DNA of 6,234 bases, from positions 1-6,234 of the forward strand of contig QIEB01000054.1 in the NCBI GenBank assembly GCA_003229495.1, written 5' to 3'. The notes below the pieces were generated by a model. It made no database searches, was not told the origin of the DNA, and saw only the letters and a program-made list of their open reading frames with translations. The stretch is from Flammeovirgaceae bacterium (GTDB lineage: Bacteria > Bacteroidota > Bacteroidia > Cytophagales > Cyclobacteriaceae). A program made the position numbers and the translations under genes. Each line of letters starts with the position of its first letter. The first letter of the stretch is position 1. Below are positions 1 through 6,154 of this stretch, piece after piece.

Positions 1-1275
1 GAGCAATGGAAGTTAGATCCTCACGCTCAGCGTCGTATGAGAGAAGAAGGCTTGAAAACCGAGGAAGATTTACAAAGTTATTTTATCAAACGTATAGAGC
101 GTATTATTAATCGCAGAGGGAGAAAATTGATCGGCTGGGACGAAATTTTAGAGGGAGGTCTGGCACCAAATGCCACGGTTATGTCTTGGCGCGGTGAAGA
201 TGGTGGCATCGCAGCGGCAAAAGCCGGACACGATGTGATCATGACCCCCAATAAATACTGTTATCTCGATCTGAAACAAGGCCCTGACGACCTTGAACCT
301 AATCTCGGCTATTCACACATGCTGTTAAAAGACGCTTACACATACAACCTGATACCGGAAAGTTTCTCCGAAGATCAAGCCCGAAAAGTTCTGGGGACCC
401 AGGCCAACCTTTGGACCGAGTCCATCACCGATTGGGGAAAGCTAACCTACATGACTTATCCCAGGTTGTATGCTATAGCGGAAAACGGATGGACTGATGA
501 AAGTATTCAAAACTGGGACCATTTTATAAACCGGCTGAAACCTCATTTGAAACGTCTTTATTTACAAAATATTCGCTATGCCAGCAGTGCGTTCAATGTA
601 AATATTGTTCATCGCGGGGTTGAGAACGGCATTGAGATCACCTTAAATACTGAGGTCAATGGACTTGATTATTATTACACATTGGACGGTTCTGAGCCCG
701 ATACTGCTTCTATCAAATACCATGGACCATTCACTGTCACCCAAGGGCTAAATATCAGTGCCAGAGCCTTCAATAATAAGCAGCCGATAGGTAAAACGGT
801 AACGCTGTCTTTTCCCATCCACCAGGGGGCAAAAGCTACAGTTAAATACCTTACCCCCTATCTGGATTTCAAAGATGCTGCCGGAGATAGAGCATTGAAT
901 GATTTTAACTATGCCAGTCTTACCATCACAGACGACAATTGGCAAGGGTTTGGAGGTGATATGGAGGTTGATATTGTTTTTCCTGAACCTCAGAAGATCT
1001 CAGAAGTACAACTTACCAATCGTGTTTATGTACCTGAGTCCCATCAAGTCTATGGGTCCGCAGACGGTAAGAAGTATTTCCTGTTAGGAGAAATAGAGCA
1101 GGAAGTGAAGAGCCAAACTCAGGGAAGGAATAAGGTCACCACGAAAATCTCCTTCGTTCCTCAGGAAGTAAAGTCGTTAAAGATTAAATCGAATTCACTT
1201 AATCCTATTCCATCGGGACACCACCGGGCAGGAGAAGCTGGCAAGATATACCTGGATGAAATTGTTATTTTCTGA
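1..1275 (+). CDS. GH20 beta-N-acetylhexosaminidase, 5'-truncated by the window edge
   Basis: This exo-acting glycosidase removes terminal beta-linked GlcNAc or GalNAc from chitin oligomers, glycoproteins or peptidoglycan fragments. The reading frame is open from base 1 without a start codon, so the first in-frame ATG (base 37) is internal. The 5' part, including the catalytic Asp-Glu pair typical of GH20, lies outside the window. Visible barrel residues are the Trp of GWDE (bases 136-138), the Trp of VMSWRG, the Tyr of YLDL (262-264) that by family alignment contacts the substrate N-acetyl group, and the Trp and Glu of NLWTE (412-420). After the barrel, about bases 580-800 encode a chitobiase/hexosaminidase C-terminal beta domain (YYTLDGSEP), and about 835-1270 a discoidin-like (F5/8 type C) domain probably used in carbohydrate binding. 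The TGA stop is at 1273-1275. Export is likely for the family, but the signal peptide is off-window. The family call is firm; the exact substrate is unknown. Confidence 0.93.
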   Translation, partial: EQWKLDPHAQRRMREEGLKTEEDLQSYFIKRIERIINRRGRKLIGWDEILEGGLAPNATVMSWRGEDGGIAAAKAGHDVIMTPNKYCYLDLKQGPDDLEPNLGYSHMLLKDAYTYNLIPESFSEDQARKVLGTQANLWTESITDWGKLTYMTYPRLYAIAENGWTDESIQNWDHFINRLKPHLKRLYLQNIRYASSAFNVNIVHRGVENGIEITLNTEVNGLDYYYTLDGSEPDTASIKYHGPFTVTQGLNISARAFNNKQPIGKTVTLSFPIHQGAKATVKYLTPYLDFKDAAGDRALNDFNYASLTITDDNWQGFGGDMEVDIVFPEPQKISEVQLTNRVYVPESHQVYGSADGKKYFLLGEIEQEVKSQTQGRNKVTTKISFVPQEVKSLKIKSNSLNPIPSGHHRAGEAGKIYLDEIVIF

Positions 1276-1320
1276 GGTTTGGTTTTTAGTTATTAGTAGC
1301 GGAAAATTACTAGGTATTTA

Positions 1321-1353
1321 TTCCATAGCTACAAGCTACGGAAAGCTGCTTTC
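1321..1353. repeat. Two overlapping inverted repeats after the hexosaminidase gene
   Basis: TTCCATAGCT (1321-1330) faces AGCTACGGAA (1334-1343) across a 3-nt loop, with one imperfect position. In plus-strand RNA that position is an A-C mismatch; in minus-strand RNA it is a G-U wobble. The right arm overlaps a second palindrome, GAAAGC-T-GCTTTC (1341-1353), so the two hairpins are mutually exclusive. Neither strand has a U-tract after the stem, so a standard intrinsic terminator is not supported. Hexosaminidase mRNA 3'-end formation here is possible but is inference. Confidence 0.55.
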
Positions 1354-1359
1354 GACTGA

Positions 1360-1416
1360 GAAATTATCCTCATCCAGCGTGTACACGCTGGCCATCACTA
1401 ACCCGAAGATAATTTC
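1360..1416. repeat. Perfect 18-bp palindrome nested inside a 9-bp inverted repeat
   Basis: CCAGCGTGTACACGCTGG (1374-1391) equals its own reverse complement over all 18 bases. It is enclosed by a second perfect inverted repeat, GAAATTATC (1360-1368) with GATAATTTC (1408-1416). As RNA this would give a GC-rich 7-bp stem with a GUAC tetraloop on top of an AU-rich outer stem. As DNA the central dyad has the size of a dimeric regulator site. It lies about 110 bp upstream of the prs -7 element. I recognise no known family, and the function is unknown. Confidence 0.6.
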
Positions 1417-1499
1417 AAGTATCTCAAGTGGGTCTGTGTGGGGGATTAAGCAAGTAGACAAATGACTTAGTGCGTGATTATAAATCAAAAACAATTTAA

Positions 1500-1507
1500 T
1501 ATATTTG
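1500..1507 (+). promoter_or_regulatory. Bacteroidota-type -7 element of the prs promoter
   Basis: TATATTTG matches the TAnnTTTG -7 consensus of the Bacteroidota primary sigma factor exactly and is followed by CAGCCCG. Transcription would start near 1513, giving a leader of about 48 nt before the prs ATG. I see no clear -33 TTTG or TTG at the usual spacing, so the call rests on the -7 match and its position. Confidence 0.65.
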
Positions 1508-1560
1508 CAGCCCGTTACAGACCCAGCTAAGGGTAGTAAATAAAAAACTGGCCAAAGACC

Positions 1561-2487
1561 ATGTCTACTGTAAAGATATTTGCAGGTTCTGCTTCTCAAA
1601 CACTTGGTGATAAGATCGCCCAGTCCTATGGTGTTAAAACCGGAGCCCTATCATTGGCAAAGTTTAGTGACGGGGAAATGTGTCCCAGTTTTGATGAGTC
1701 CGTGAGGGGCTGTGACGTGTTTTTAATACAATCCACCTATCCTCCAGCAGACCACATATTGGAACTGTTGTTGATGATCGATGCCGCTCGTAGGGCTAGT
1801 GCCAAGCAAGTGACGGTGATAGTTCCTTACTTTGGTTACGCCAGACAGGACAGAAAAGACAAACCAAGGGTTTCCATAGCCGCCAAGCTGAATGCCAATC
1901 TGCTTTCAGCCGCCGGCGCCGACCGGATGATGACCATTGATCTTCATGCCGGGCAGATTCAAGGATTCTTTGATTTCCCTGTGGACCACTTGTATGGCTC
2001 AGCAATCTTTGTGCCCTACCTAAGGCAGCTAAGTTCTAATAACATAGTATTTGCAGCTCCAGATGTAGGAGGTGTTGGACGTGCCAGGGCCTTTGCGAAG
2101 TATTTTAATGCAGAACTGGTGGTTTGCGACAAACATCGAAAACGGGCCAATGAAGTGGCTTCTATGCAGGTAATAGGAAATGTTGAAGATGCTGATGTGG
2201 TTATGGTTGATGACTTAGTGGATACCGCAGGTACCATCTGTAAAGCTGCCCAGGTGATTATGGAAAAAGGAGCTCGCACCGTAAGGGCCGCGGTTACCCA
2301 TGGGGTACTTTCAGGAAAAGCACTTGATAATATTGGTAATTCCATGCTGGAAGAATTGGTAATAACTGACACCATTCCGTTGCGCACACCTCACGAAAAG
2401 ATAAATGTGCTAACAGTGGCCAATCTATTTGCCAACGCCATAAAAGAAATTAGAACACAAGGTTCAATAAGTTCACTATTCATTTAA
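1561..2487 (+). CDS. prs: Ribose-phosphate pyrophosphokinase (PRPP synthetase)
   Basis: Prs transfers the pyrophosphoryl group of ATP to ribose 5-phosphate to make PRPP, the precursor for purines, pyrimidines, NAD, His and Trp; it is cytosolic and Mg-dependent. The 308-residue product has the usual length for class I bacterial enzymes. Visible motifs are the catalytic flexible loop ARQDRKDKPR (94-103), the family signature DLHAGQIQGFF (127-137), the KHRKR segment with the expected catalytic Lys and Arg (K191, R193), and the PRPP loop VVMVDDLVDTAGT (213-225). The ATG at 1561 gives a natural N terminus (MSTVKIFAGSAS) with no upstream extension needed. No Shine-Dalgarno is present, as is usual in this phylum. 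rplY follows 16 bp after the TAA stop, which suggests one transcript. In class I enzymes activity is controlled by phosphate and ADP; nothing in the sequence departs from that class. Confidence 0.98.
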   Translation: MSTVKIFAGSASQTLGDKIAQSYGVKTGALSLAKFSDGEMCPSFDESVRGCDVFLIQSTYPPADHILELLLMIDAARRASAKQVTVIVPYFGYARQDRKDKPRVSIAAKLNANLLSAAGADRMMTIDLHAGQIQGFFDFPVDHLYGSAIFVPYLRQLSSNNIVFAAPDVGGVGRARAFAKYFNAELVVCDKHRKRANEVASMQVIGNVEDADVVMVDDLVDTAGTICKAAQVIMEKGARTVRAAVTHGVLSGKALDNIGNSMLEELVITDTIPLRTPHEKINVLTVANLFANAIKEIRTQGSISSLFI

Positions 2488-2503
2488 AATTTAATTATAC
2501 ATC

Positions 2504-3184
2504 ATGAAAACTATAGAGATTATAGGGTATAAAAGAGCAAATCTCGGCAAAATTGATGCTAAAAAATTGAGGTCGGAAGGGAAAGTACCTTGCGTTTTAT
2601 ACGGAGGTAAAGAACAAATCCATTTTGAAACGCCCATGATCAATTTCAGAGATTTGGTTTATACTTCAGATGCTCACTTTGTTAATATTTCTGTAGATGG
2701 AAAGCAGGCTAGAGCAATACTGCAAGACATCCAATTTCATCCTGTCAGCGAGATCATCATGCACGTTGATTTTCTGGAATTAAATGCGGGCAAAACCATC
2801 AGTATGGAAATTCCGGTACGGACCAAAGGCGACGCCCCCGGGGTGGAGGAAGGAGGCAAGTTATATATTAACCAGAAGCATCTATTGGTGAAAGCGCTCC
2901 CTAAGGATATGCCCGAAGAAATTTTAGTAAATATCTCCAAGCTTACATTGGGAAGCTCCGTCAAGGTAGGAGATTTGGAAACTGAAAATTTTGAATTTTT
3001 GACAAGCGATCTAGTTAGTGCTATTTCAGTGGAAACTCCAAGGACCATTAAAGTAATTGAAGTAGAGGATGAGGAAGAATTATTAGAAGGAGAAGAAGGA
3101 GTAGAAGGTGAAGAAGGAGTAGAAGGTGAAGAAGGAGCAGCCGAAGGAGGAGATTCTAAAGCTTCAGAGGAAGACAAAGGCTAG
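2504..3184 (+). CDS. rplY: Ribosomal protein bL25, Ctc/TL5 two-domain form with acidic tail
   Basis: bL25 binds 5S rRNA in the large ribosomal subunit; longer versions are called Ctc or TL5, and in some bacteria are linked to general stress. The 226-residue product has an N-terminal L25 beta-barrel domain (about 3-92, with GKVPCVLYGG at 26-35), a C-terminal TL5-type beta domain (about 98-185), and a Glu/Gly-rich tail from about 186 that includes tandem EGEEG units. Such acidic tails are common in Ctc proteins, but the length here comes from a local DNA repeat. The ATG at 2504 fits the family N terminus (MKTIEIIGYKR). The upstream bases are AT-rich without a Shine-Dalgarno. The 16-bp gap after prs and the lack of a promoter there indicate co-transcription. 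The prs-rplY-pth order is a familiar arrangement in bacteria. Confidence 0.97.
   Translation: MKTIEIIGYKRANLGKIDAKKLRSEGKVPCVLYGGKEQIHFETPMINFRDLVYTSDAHFVNISVDGKQARAILQDIQFHPVSEIIMHVDFLELNAGKTISMEIPVRTKGDAPGVEEGGKLYINQKHLLVKALPKDMPEEILVNISKLTLGSSVKVGDLETENFEFLTSDLVSAISVETPRTIKVIEVEDEEELLEGEEGVEGEEGVEGEEGAAEGGDSKASEEDKG
3083..3136 (+). repeat. 18-bp tandem repeat, three units, in the rplY acidic tail
   Basis: GTAGAAGGTGAAGAAGGA occurs twice without change (3101-3118 and 3119-3136). It is preceded by a related unit at 3083-3100 that differs at two bases. The units encode LEGEEG, VEGEEG and VEGEEG (residues 194-211). Identical adjacent copies suggest recent slippage. The unit length is a multiple of three, so copy-number change would keep the frame. 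Confidence 0.9.
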
Positions 3185-3303
3185 TCGATTGACGATTTAC
3201 GATTTCTGAATGGAGTGATCTTTCCCTTCGATATCGTGGATTTTCGTGGATTTTTAAAAACATCCCTGGGAATCATACACATAACCTTGCCCATCCAATC
3301 TTT
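3185..3303. repeat. rplY-pth spacer with short tandem repeats
   Basis: This 119-bp gap starts with three 7-bp units, CGATTGA, CGATTTA and CGATTTC (3186-3206). Further on, CGTGGATTTT is perfectly duplicated in tandem (3235-3254), its first copy overlapping the palindrome CGATATCG (3229-3236). I see no gene and no strong terminator. The gap is much longer than the 16 bp between prs and rplY, so pth may be transcribed both by read-through and from a local promoter. Confidence 0.7.
3282..3289 (+). promoter_or_regulatory. Possible -7 element for pth
   Basis: TAACCTTG differs from TAnnTTTG at one base and ends 14 bp before the pth ATG. No convincing -33 element is seen at the normal spacing. This is a weak candidate; pth could equally be expressed by read-through from prs-rplY. 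Confidence 0.3.
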
Positions 3304-3861
3304 ATGAAGTATTTGATTGCCGGATTGGGGAACATCGGCCCTGAGTACCAACTCACCCGTCATAATATTGGCTTTTTAGTACTAGACCAATTGGCAGAAG
3401 AGCGGAAATCTAGCTTTTTGGTGGATAAACTGGCCTATAAGACAGAATTCCGTTTTAAAAGCCGCAGCATTCACTTGATCAAACCTACCACTTATATGAA
3501 CCTAAGTGGTAATTCGGTGAACTACTGGCAACAACGGCTGAAAATTCCCAGCACCCAAACCCTGGTAGTCACCGATGATGTAGCACTTCCTTTTGGGAGT
3601 TTGAGGCTAAGGGCCAAAGGGTCCCATGCTGGCCACAATGGACTAAAACATATTGAATCCACTCTGAACTCCAATCAATATCCCAGGCTGCGTTTTGGAA
3701 TTGGCAATGATTACCCCAAAGGATTTCAAGTGGACTATGTATTGAGCCGGTTTACCAAAGAAGAATTTGAGGAATTGCCCGCTTCCATCGAAAAGGCGGT
3801 CAAGACCATCCTTAGTTTTTGTACCATTGGCATTGACCGTACCATGACCCAATTTAATTAA
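3304..3861 (+). CDS. pth: Peptidyl-tRNA hydrolase
   Basis: Pth cleaves the ester bond of peptidyl-tRNAs that drop off the ribosome, releasing tRNA for reuse; it is a cytosolic monomer. The 185-residue product has the normal length. All the standard catalytic or substrate-binding positions are present: N10 and H20 in GLGNIGPEYQLTRHNIGF, N66 in KPTTYMNLSGNSV, D91 in the TDDVALPFG segment, and N112 in SHAGHNGLKHI. H20 is the expected catalytic histidine. The ATG at 3304 places the conserved GLGN four residues further in than the KYL strand, as in the family. No Shine-Dalgarno is seen. The gene lies downstream of rplY on the same strand and converges on metG; its TAA stop is 25 bp before a long inverted repeat that could shape its mRNA 3' end. 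Confidence 0.97.
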   Translation: MKYLIAGLGNIGPEYQLTRHNIGFLVLDQLAEERKSSFLVDKLAYKTEFRFKSRSIHLIKPTTYMNLSGNSVNYWQQRLKIPSTQTLVVTDDVALPFGSLRLRAKGSHAGHNGLKHIESTLNSNQYPRLRFGIGNDYPKGFQVDYVLSRFTKEEFEELPASIEKAVKTILSFCTIGIDRTMTQFN

Positions 3862-3885
3862 ACGAACAAGAGAATATGGGAATAA

Positions 3886-4027
3886 GAGAACAATTGAGCA
3901 GGAGAACAGTTGAGCAACCGAACAATTGAACATTTCAGTCGATGTATATTCTAATGTTTTAATGCTCTAATGTTCCCAATGTTCTGATGTTCTAAGTGTT
4001 CTATTGTTCTCCTGTTCCCCAATTCTC
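3886..4027. repeat. Long imperfect inverted repeat of 7-8 bp units between convergent pth and metG
   Basis: Bases 3896-3916 pair with 3997-4017 at 20 of 21 positions in plus-strand RNA (17 Watson-Crick, 3 G-U). The core is CAGGAGAACA (3899-3908) against TGTTCTCCTG (4005-4014). Pairing continues inward at 3920-3924/3988-3992 and 3928-3934/3978-3984, and outward at 3892-3895/4021-4024 and 3886-3888/4025-4027. Both arms are built from degenerate GAACA-type units spaced about 7-9 bp. The position between two converging stop codons suggests a bidirectional transcript end or 3' stability hairpin. No U-tract follows on either strand, so a textbook intrinsic terminator is not shown. Confidence 0.75.
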
Positions 4028-4033
4028 CTGCTC

Positions 4034-6070
4034 CTAACTCACTTCCCCGCCAGGATAGATCTCTTTATCGGGCTGCAGGAATGCAAAACTGCCATCAGCG
4101 TGCTCGGCCATCAGGATCATTCCATTAGATTCAATACCCATGATTTTGCGAGGTGCGAGATTCAGAAGAACTGTCACTTGCTGGCCTACAACTTCCTCCG
4201 GACTGTAATGCTGAGCGATACCGCTGACGATGGTGCGTTGATCCAGTCCGGTATCCACTAGGAGTTTTAACAATTTCTTGGATTTCGGCACTTTCTCAGC
4301 TTCTACAACTTTACCTATGCGAATATCCATTTTCATGAAATCATCGAAGATGATCTCTTCCTTGAGTTCAGCTACATCCATTACGGCATTTTCTATTTTA
4401 GAAGTTCTTAGTTTTTCAACCTGACGCTCAACTAACTGGTCTTCTATTTTTTCAAAAAGCAAAACCGCCTTGTCTAACTGATGCCCGGGGGTGAGCAGTT
4501 CCGCCGAACCTGCGTCTTGCCATTGCAACCCCTCCATCTGAAGCATGTTTTGAAGTTTCATACAGGTCTTTGGCAAGAAAGGATTAGCGAGCACATTCAA
4601 ATTTGCAGCAATCTGCAAACTTATATTGAGAATGGTTCCTACTCTGTCAGGATCATCCTTTATCAATTTCCAGGGTTCACTATCCGCCAGATACTTGTTT
4701 CCCATACGGGCTACATCCATCATTAATGTTAATGCCTCCCTGAATCGAAAGGCCTCAAAGGATTTGGCAATCTGACCAGGAAACTCTGATAATTTGGTCA
4801 ACACCTTATGATCCAAATCATATAACCGGCCGGCCGGAGGAACCTTTCCCTCAAAATATTTATGTGTAAGTACCATAACCCGATTAACAAAATTGCCAAA
4901 AATTGCTACTAACTCATTGTTGTTCCGGGCCTGAAAATCTTTCCAGGTAAAGTCATTGTCCTTGGTTTCAGGGGCGTTAGCACATAGGACGTAACGCAAC
5001 ACATCCTCTTTTCCCGGCAAATCTTCCAGATATTCGTGCAACCAGACTGCCCAGTTCCGGGAGGTAGATATTTTGTCACCCTCAAGATTCAAAAACTCGT
5101 TCGCAGGCACATTATCAGGCAATATGTAAGAACCATGTGCTTTCAGGACCACCGGGAAAATAATACAATGAAATACGATATTGTCTTTACCAATAAAATG
5201 TATCAACCGGGTATTTTCATCCTTCCAATAGGGCTCCCAGTCCTTTTGGTTCATGGCGGCCCACTCTTTGGTGGCTGAAATATAGCCGATAGGAGCATCG
5301 AACCACACATATAGTACCTTCCCTTCCGCGTTTTCCAAAGGAACCGGAACTCCCCAATCCAGGTCACGAGTCATAGCCCGTGGTTTAAGCCCTTGATCAA
5401 TCCAGGATTTACACTGACCATAAACATTGGCTTTCCATTCCTTATGCCCATCGAGGATATATTCCCTCAACCAATTCTCGTACTTGTCCATTGGAAGATA
5501 CCAATGTCTGGTTTCTTTCAACACCGGTGGCTGACCGCTTAGCATGGATTTTGGATTGATCAGATCCGAGGGACTAAGGCTGGTCCCGCAATTTTCGCAT
5601 TGGTCCCCATAGGCCGATTCATACTCACAGTTGGGACAGGTCCCCTGAATGTAGCGGTCCGCTAGAAACTGTTGATTTTCTTCATCATAGTATTGCTTGC
5701 TTACCTCCTCGATAAAGATCCCCTTGTCATAAAGAGTCTTAAAAAATCCTGAGGCAGTTTCCCAATGGACAGGGCTGGAAGTTCTGCTATAGTGATCAAA
5801 ACTGATACCGAGCTCCTTAAAGGACTGGTCAATCATGGTATGATACTTATCAACAATGTGCTGGGGAGTGACTCCTTCCTTTTTGGCCCGCAAAGTTATT
5901 GGAACCCCCAGTTCATCAGACCCGCAAACAAATAGCACATCTTTGCCCTGGAGGCGGAGATAACGAACATAAATATCAGCCGGCACATATACCCCCGCCA
6001 GGTGACCAATGTGTACCGGGCCGTTGGCATAGGGCAGTGCTGCTGCTACGGTATGTCTTTGAAAAGTCAT
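4034..6070 (-). CDS. metG: Methionyl-tRNA synthetase with C-terminal tRNA-binding domain
   Basis: MetRS charges elongator and initiator tRNA-Met with methionine in the cytosol. The 678-residue product is a class I synthetase: PYANGPVHIGH with HIGH at 20-23, a Zn knuckle domain with four Cys (145, 148, 158, 161; CX2C-X9-CX2C), the KISTS version of the KMSKS loop (333-337), the alpha-helical anticodon-binding domain (about 385-540), and a C-terminal EMAP/Trbp111-type OB fold (about 576-678, MDIRIGKVVEAE) that normally dimerises and adds tRNA affinity. The Zn form and fused C domain match MetRS of Bacteroidota as I know them. The ATG at 6070 puts the HIGH motif at the expected distance and lies 5 nt after a -7 element, so the mRNA may be nearly leaderless. 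One oddity is GSDELG (51-56), where the family usually has GSDEHG. The gene converges on pth and diverges from typA. Confidence 0.98.
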   Translation of the reverse strand: MTFQRHTVAAALPYANGPVHIGHLAGVYVPADIYVRYLRLQGKDVLFVCGSDELGVPITLRAKKEGVTPQHIVDKYHTMIDQSFKELGISFDHYSRTSSPVHWETASGFFKTLYDKGIFIEEVSKQYYDEENQQFLADRYIQGTCPNCEYESAYGDQCENCGTSLSPSDLINPKSMLSGQPPVLKETRHWYLPMDKYENWLREYILDGHKEWKANVYGQCKSWIDQGLKPRAMTRDLDWGVPVPLENAEGKVLYVWFDAPIGYISATKEWAAMNQKDWEPYWKDENTRLIHFIGKDNIVFHCIIFPVVLKAHGSYILPDNVPANEFLNLEGDKISTSRNWAVWLHEYLEDLPGKEDVLRYVLCANAPETKDNDFTWKDFQARNNNELVAIFGNFVNRVMVLTHKYFEGKVPPAGRLYDLDHKVLTKLSEFPGQIAKSFEAFRFREALTLMMDVARMGNKYLADSEPWKLIKDDPDRVGTILNISLQIAANLNVLANPFLPKTCMKLQNMLQMEGLQWQDAGSAELLTPGHQLDKAVLLFEKIEDQLVERQVEKLRTSKIENAVMDVAELKEEIIFDDFMKMDIRIGKVVEAEKVPKSKKLLKLLVDTGLDQRTIVSGIAQHYSPEEVVGQQVTVLLNLAPRKIMGIESNGMILMAEHADGSFAFLQPDKEIYPGGEVS

Positions 6071-6075
6071 GCGGG

Positions 6076-6108
6076 CAAAGATAAAAGTAATAGTGGAATA
6101 GATACCAA
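6076..6108 (-). promoter_or_regulatory. metG promoter (-33 TTG, -7 TATCTTTG)
   Basis: On the minus strand TATCTTTG (6083-6076) matches TAnnTTTG exactly. A TTG (6108-6106) lies 22 bp upstream of it, within the range seen in Bacteroidota promoters. Only five bases (CCCGC) separate the -7 element from the metG ATG, so the transcript would start at or within a few bases of the start codon. Confidence 0.65.
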
Positions 6109-6116
6109 TTTAACCA

Positions 6117-6138
6117 CGGCAATTTCTTACTTTTGCCG
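6117..6138. repeat. Inverted repeat over the typA -7 element
   Basis: CGGCAA (6117-6122) and TTGCCG (6133-6138) form a perfect 6-bp inverted repeat with a 10-bp centre. The right arm shares three bases (6133-6135) with the typA -7 element. It could be an operator for typA or for the divergent pair, or chance; no known regulator is recognised. Confidence 0.4.
6128..6135 (+). promoter_or_regulatory. -7 element of the typA promoter
   Basis: TACTTTTG matches TAnnTTTG exactly and ends 19 bp before the typA ATG, predicting a leader of roughly 10-15 nt. No clear -33 TTG is present at normal spacing; the corresponding area overlaps the -33 region of the divergent metG promoter. Confidence 0.6.
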
Positions 6139-6154
6139 CTTGATCAATTCCACC

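Larger units (their letters stand above)
1276..1560. other. Palindrome-rich spacer upstream of prs, no credible gene
   Basis: This 285-bp gap follows the hexosaminidase stop. Its left part holds short heptad doublets: TTAGTTA/TTAGTAG at 1286-1299 and AGCTACA/AGCTACG at 1327-1340. The middle part holds three adjacent inverted repeats, listed separately. The right part holds the prs promoter and leader. Open frames crossing it on either strand show no recognisable domain, and one would run over the prs promoter and start, so I call no gene. The leader can form a weak hairpin: TTAC (1515-1518) with GTAA (1536-1539), and CCC (1522-1524) with GGG (1531-1533). Confidence 0.7.

Noticed and set aside
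1256..1465. 69-codon plus-strand open frame starting inside the hexosaminidase gene end
   Set aside because: It is Ser/Ile-rich low-complexity translation of the repeat-bearing spacer, with no start context and no recognisable family.
1276..1560. A tRNA, SRP RNA or known riboswitch upstream of prs
   Set aside because: I found no cloverleaf, no SRP GGAAG...AGCAGC pattern and no recognisable riboswitch core; only simple palindromes are visible.
1336..1599. 87-codon minus-strand open frame across the spacer and the prs start
   Set aside because: It runs over the prs promoter and first codons, has no TAnnTTTG promoter upstream on its strand that I can see, and encodes no recognisable domain. 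It includes the palindrome, which explains its apparent structure.
2016..2387. 123-codon minus-strand open frame inside prs
   Set aside because: It is fully antisense to the conserved prs sequence, which explains the composition.
2737..3177. 146-codon minus-strand open frame rich in Ser and Pro opposite rplY
   Set aside because: The Ser/Pro repeats are the antisense reading of the Glu/Gly tail codons of bL25.
3643..3933. Minus-strand open frame starting in the GAACA repeat tract, opposite pth
   Set aside because: Its start MFNCSVAQLFSCSIVLLF is just the repeat tract translated, and the rest is antisense to pth.
4004..4261. Plus-strand open frame beginning MFSCSPILLLL, antisense to the metG 3' end
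   Set aside because: Its start is translated repeat sequence and the rest is antisense to the conserved tRNA-binding domain of MetRS.
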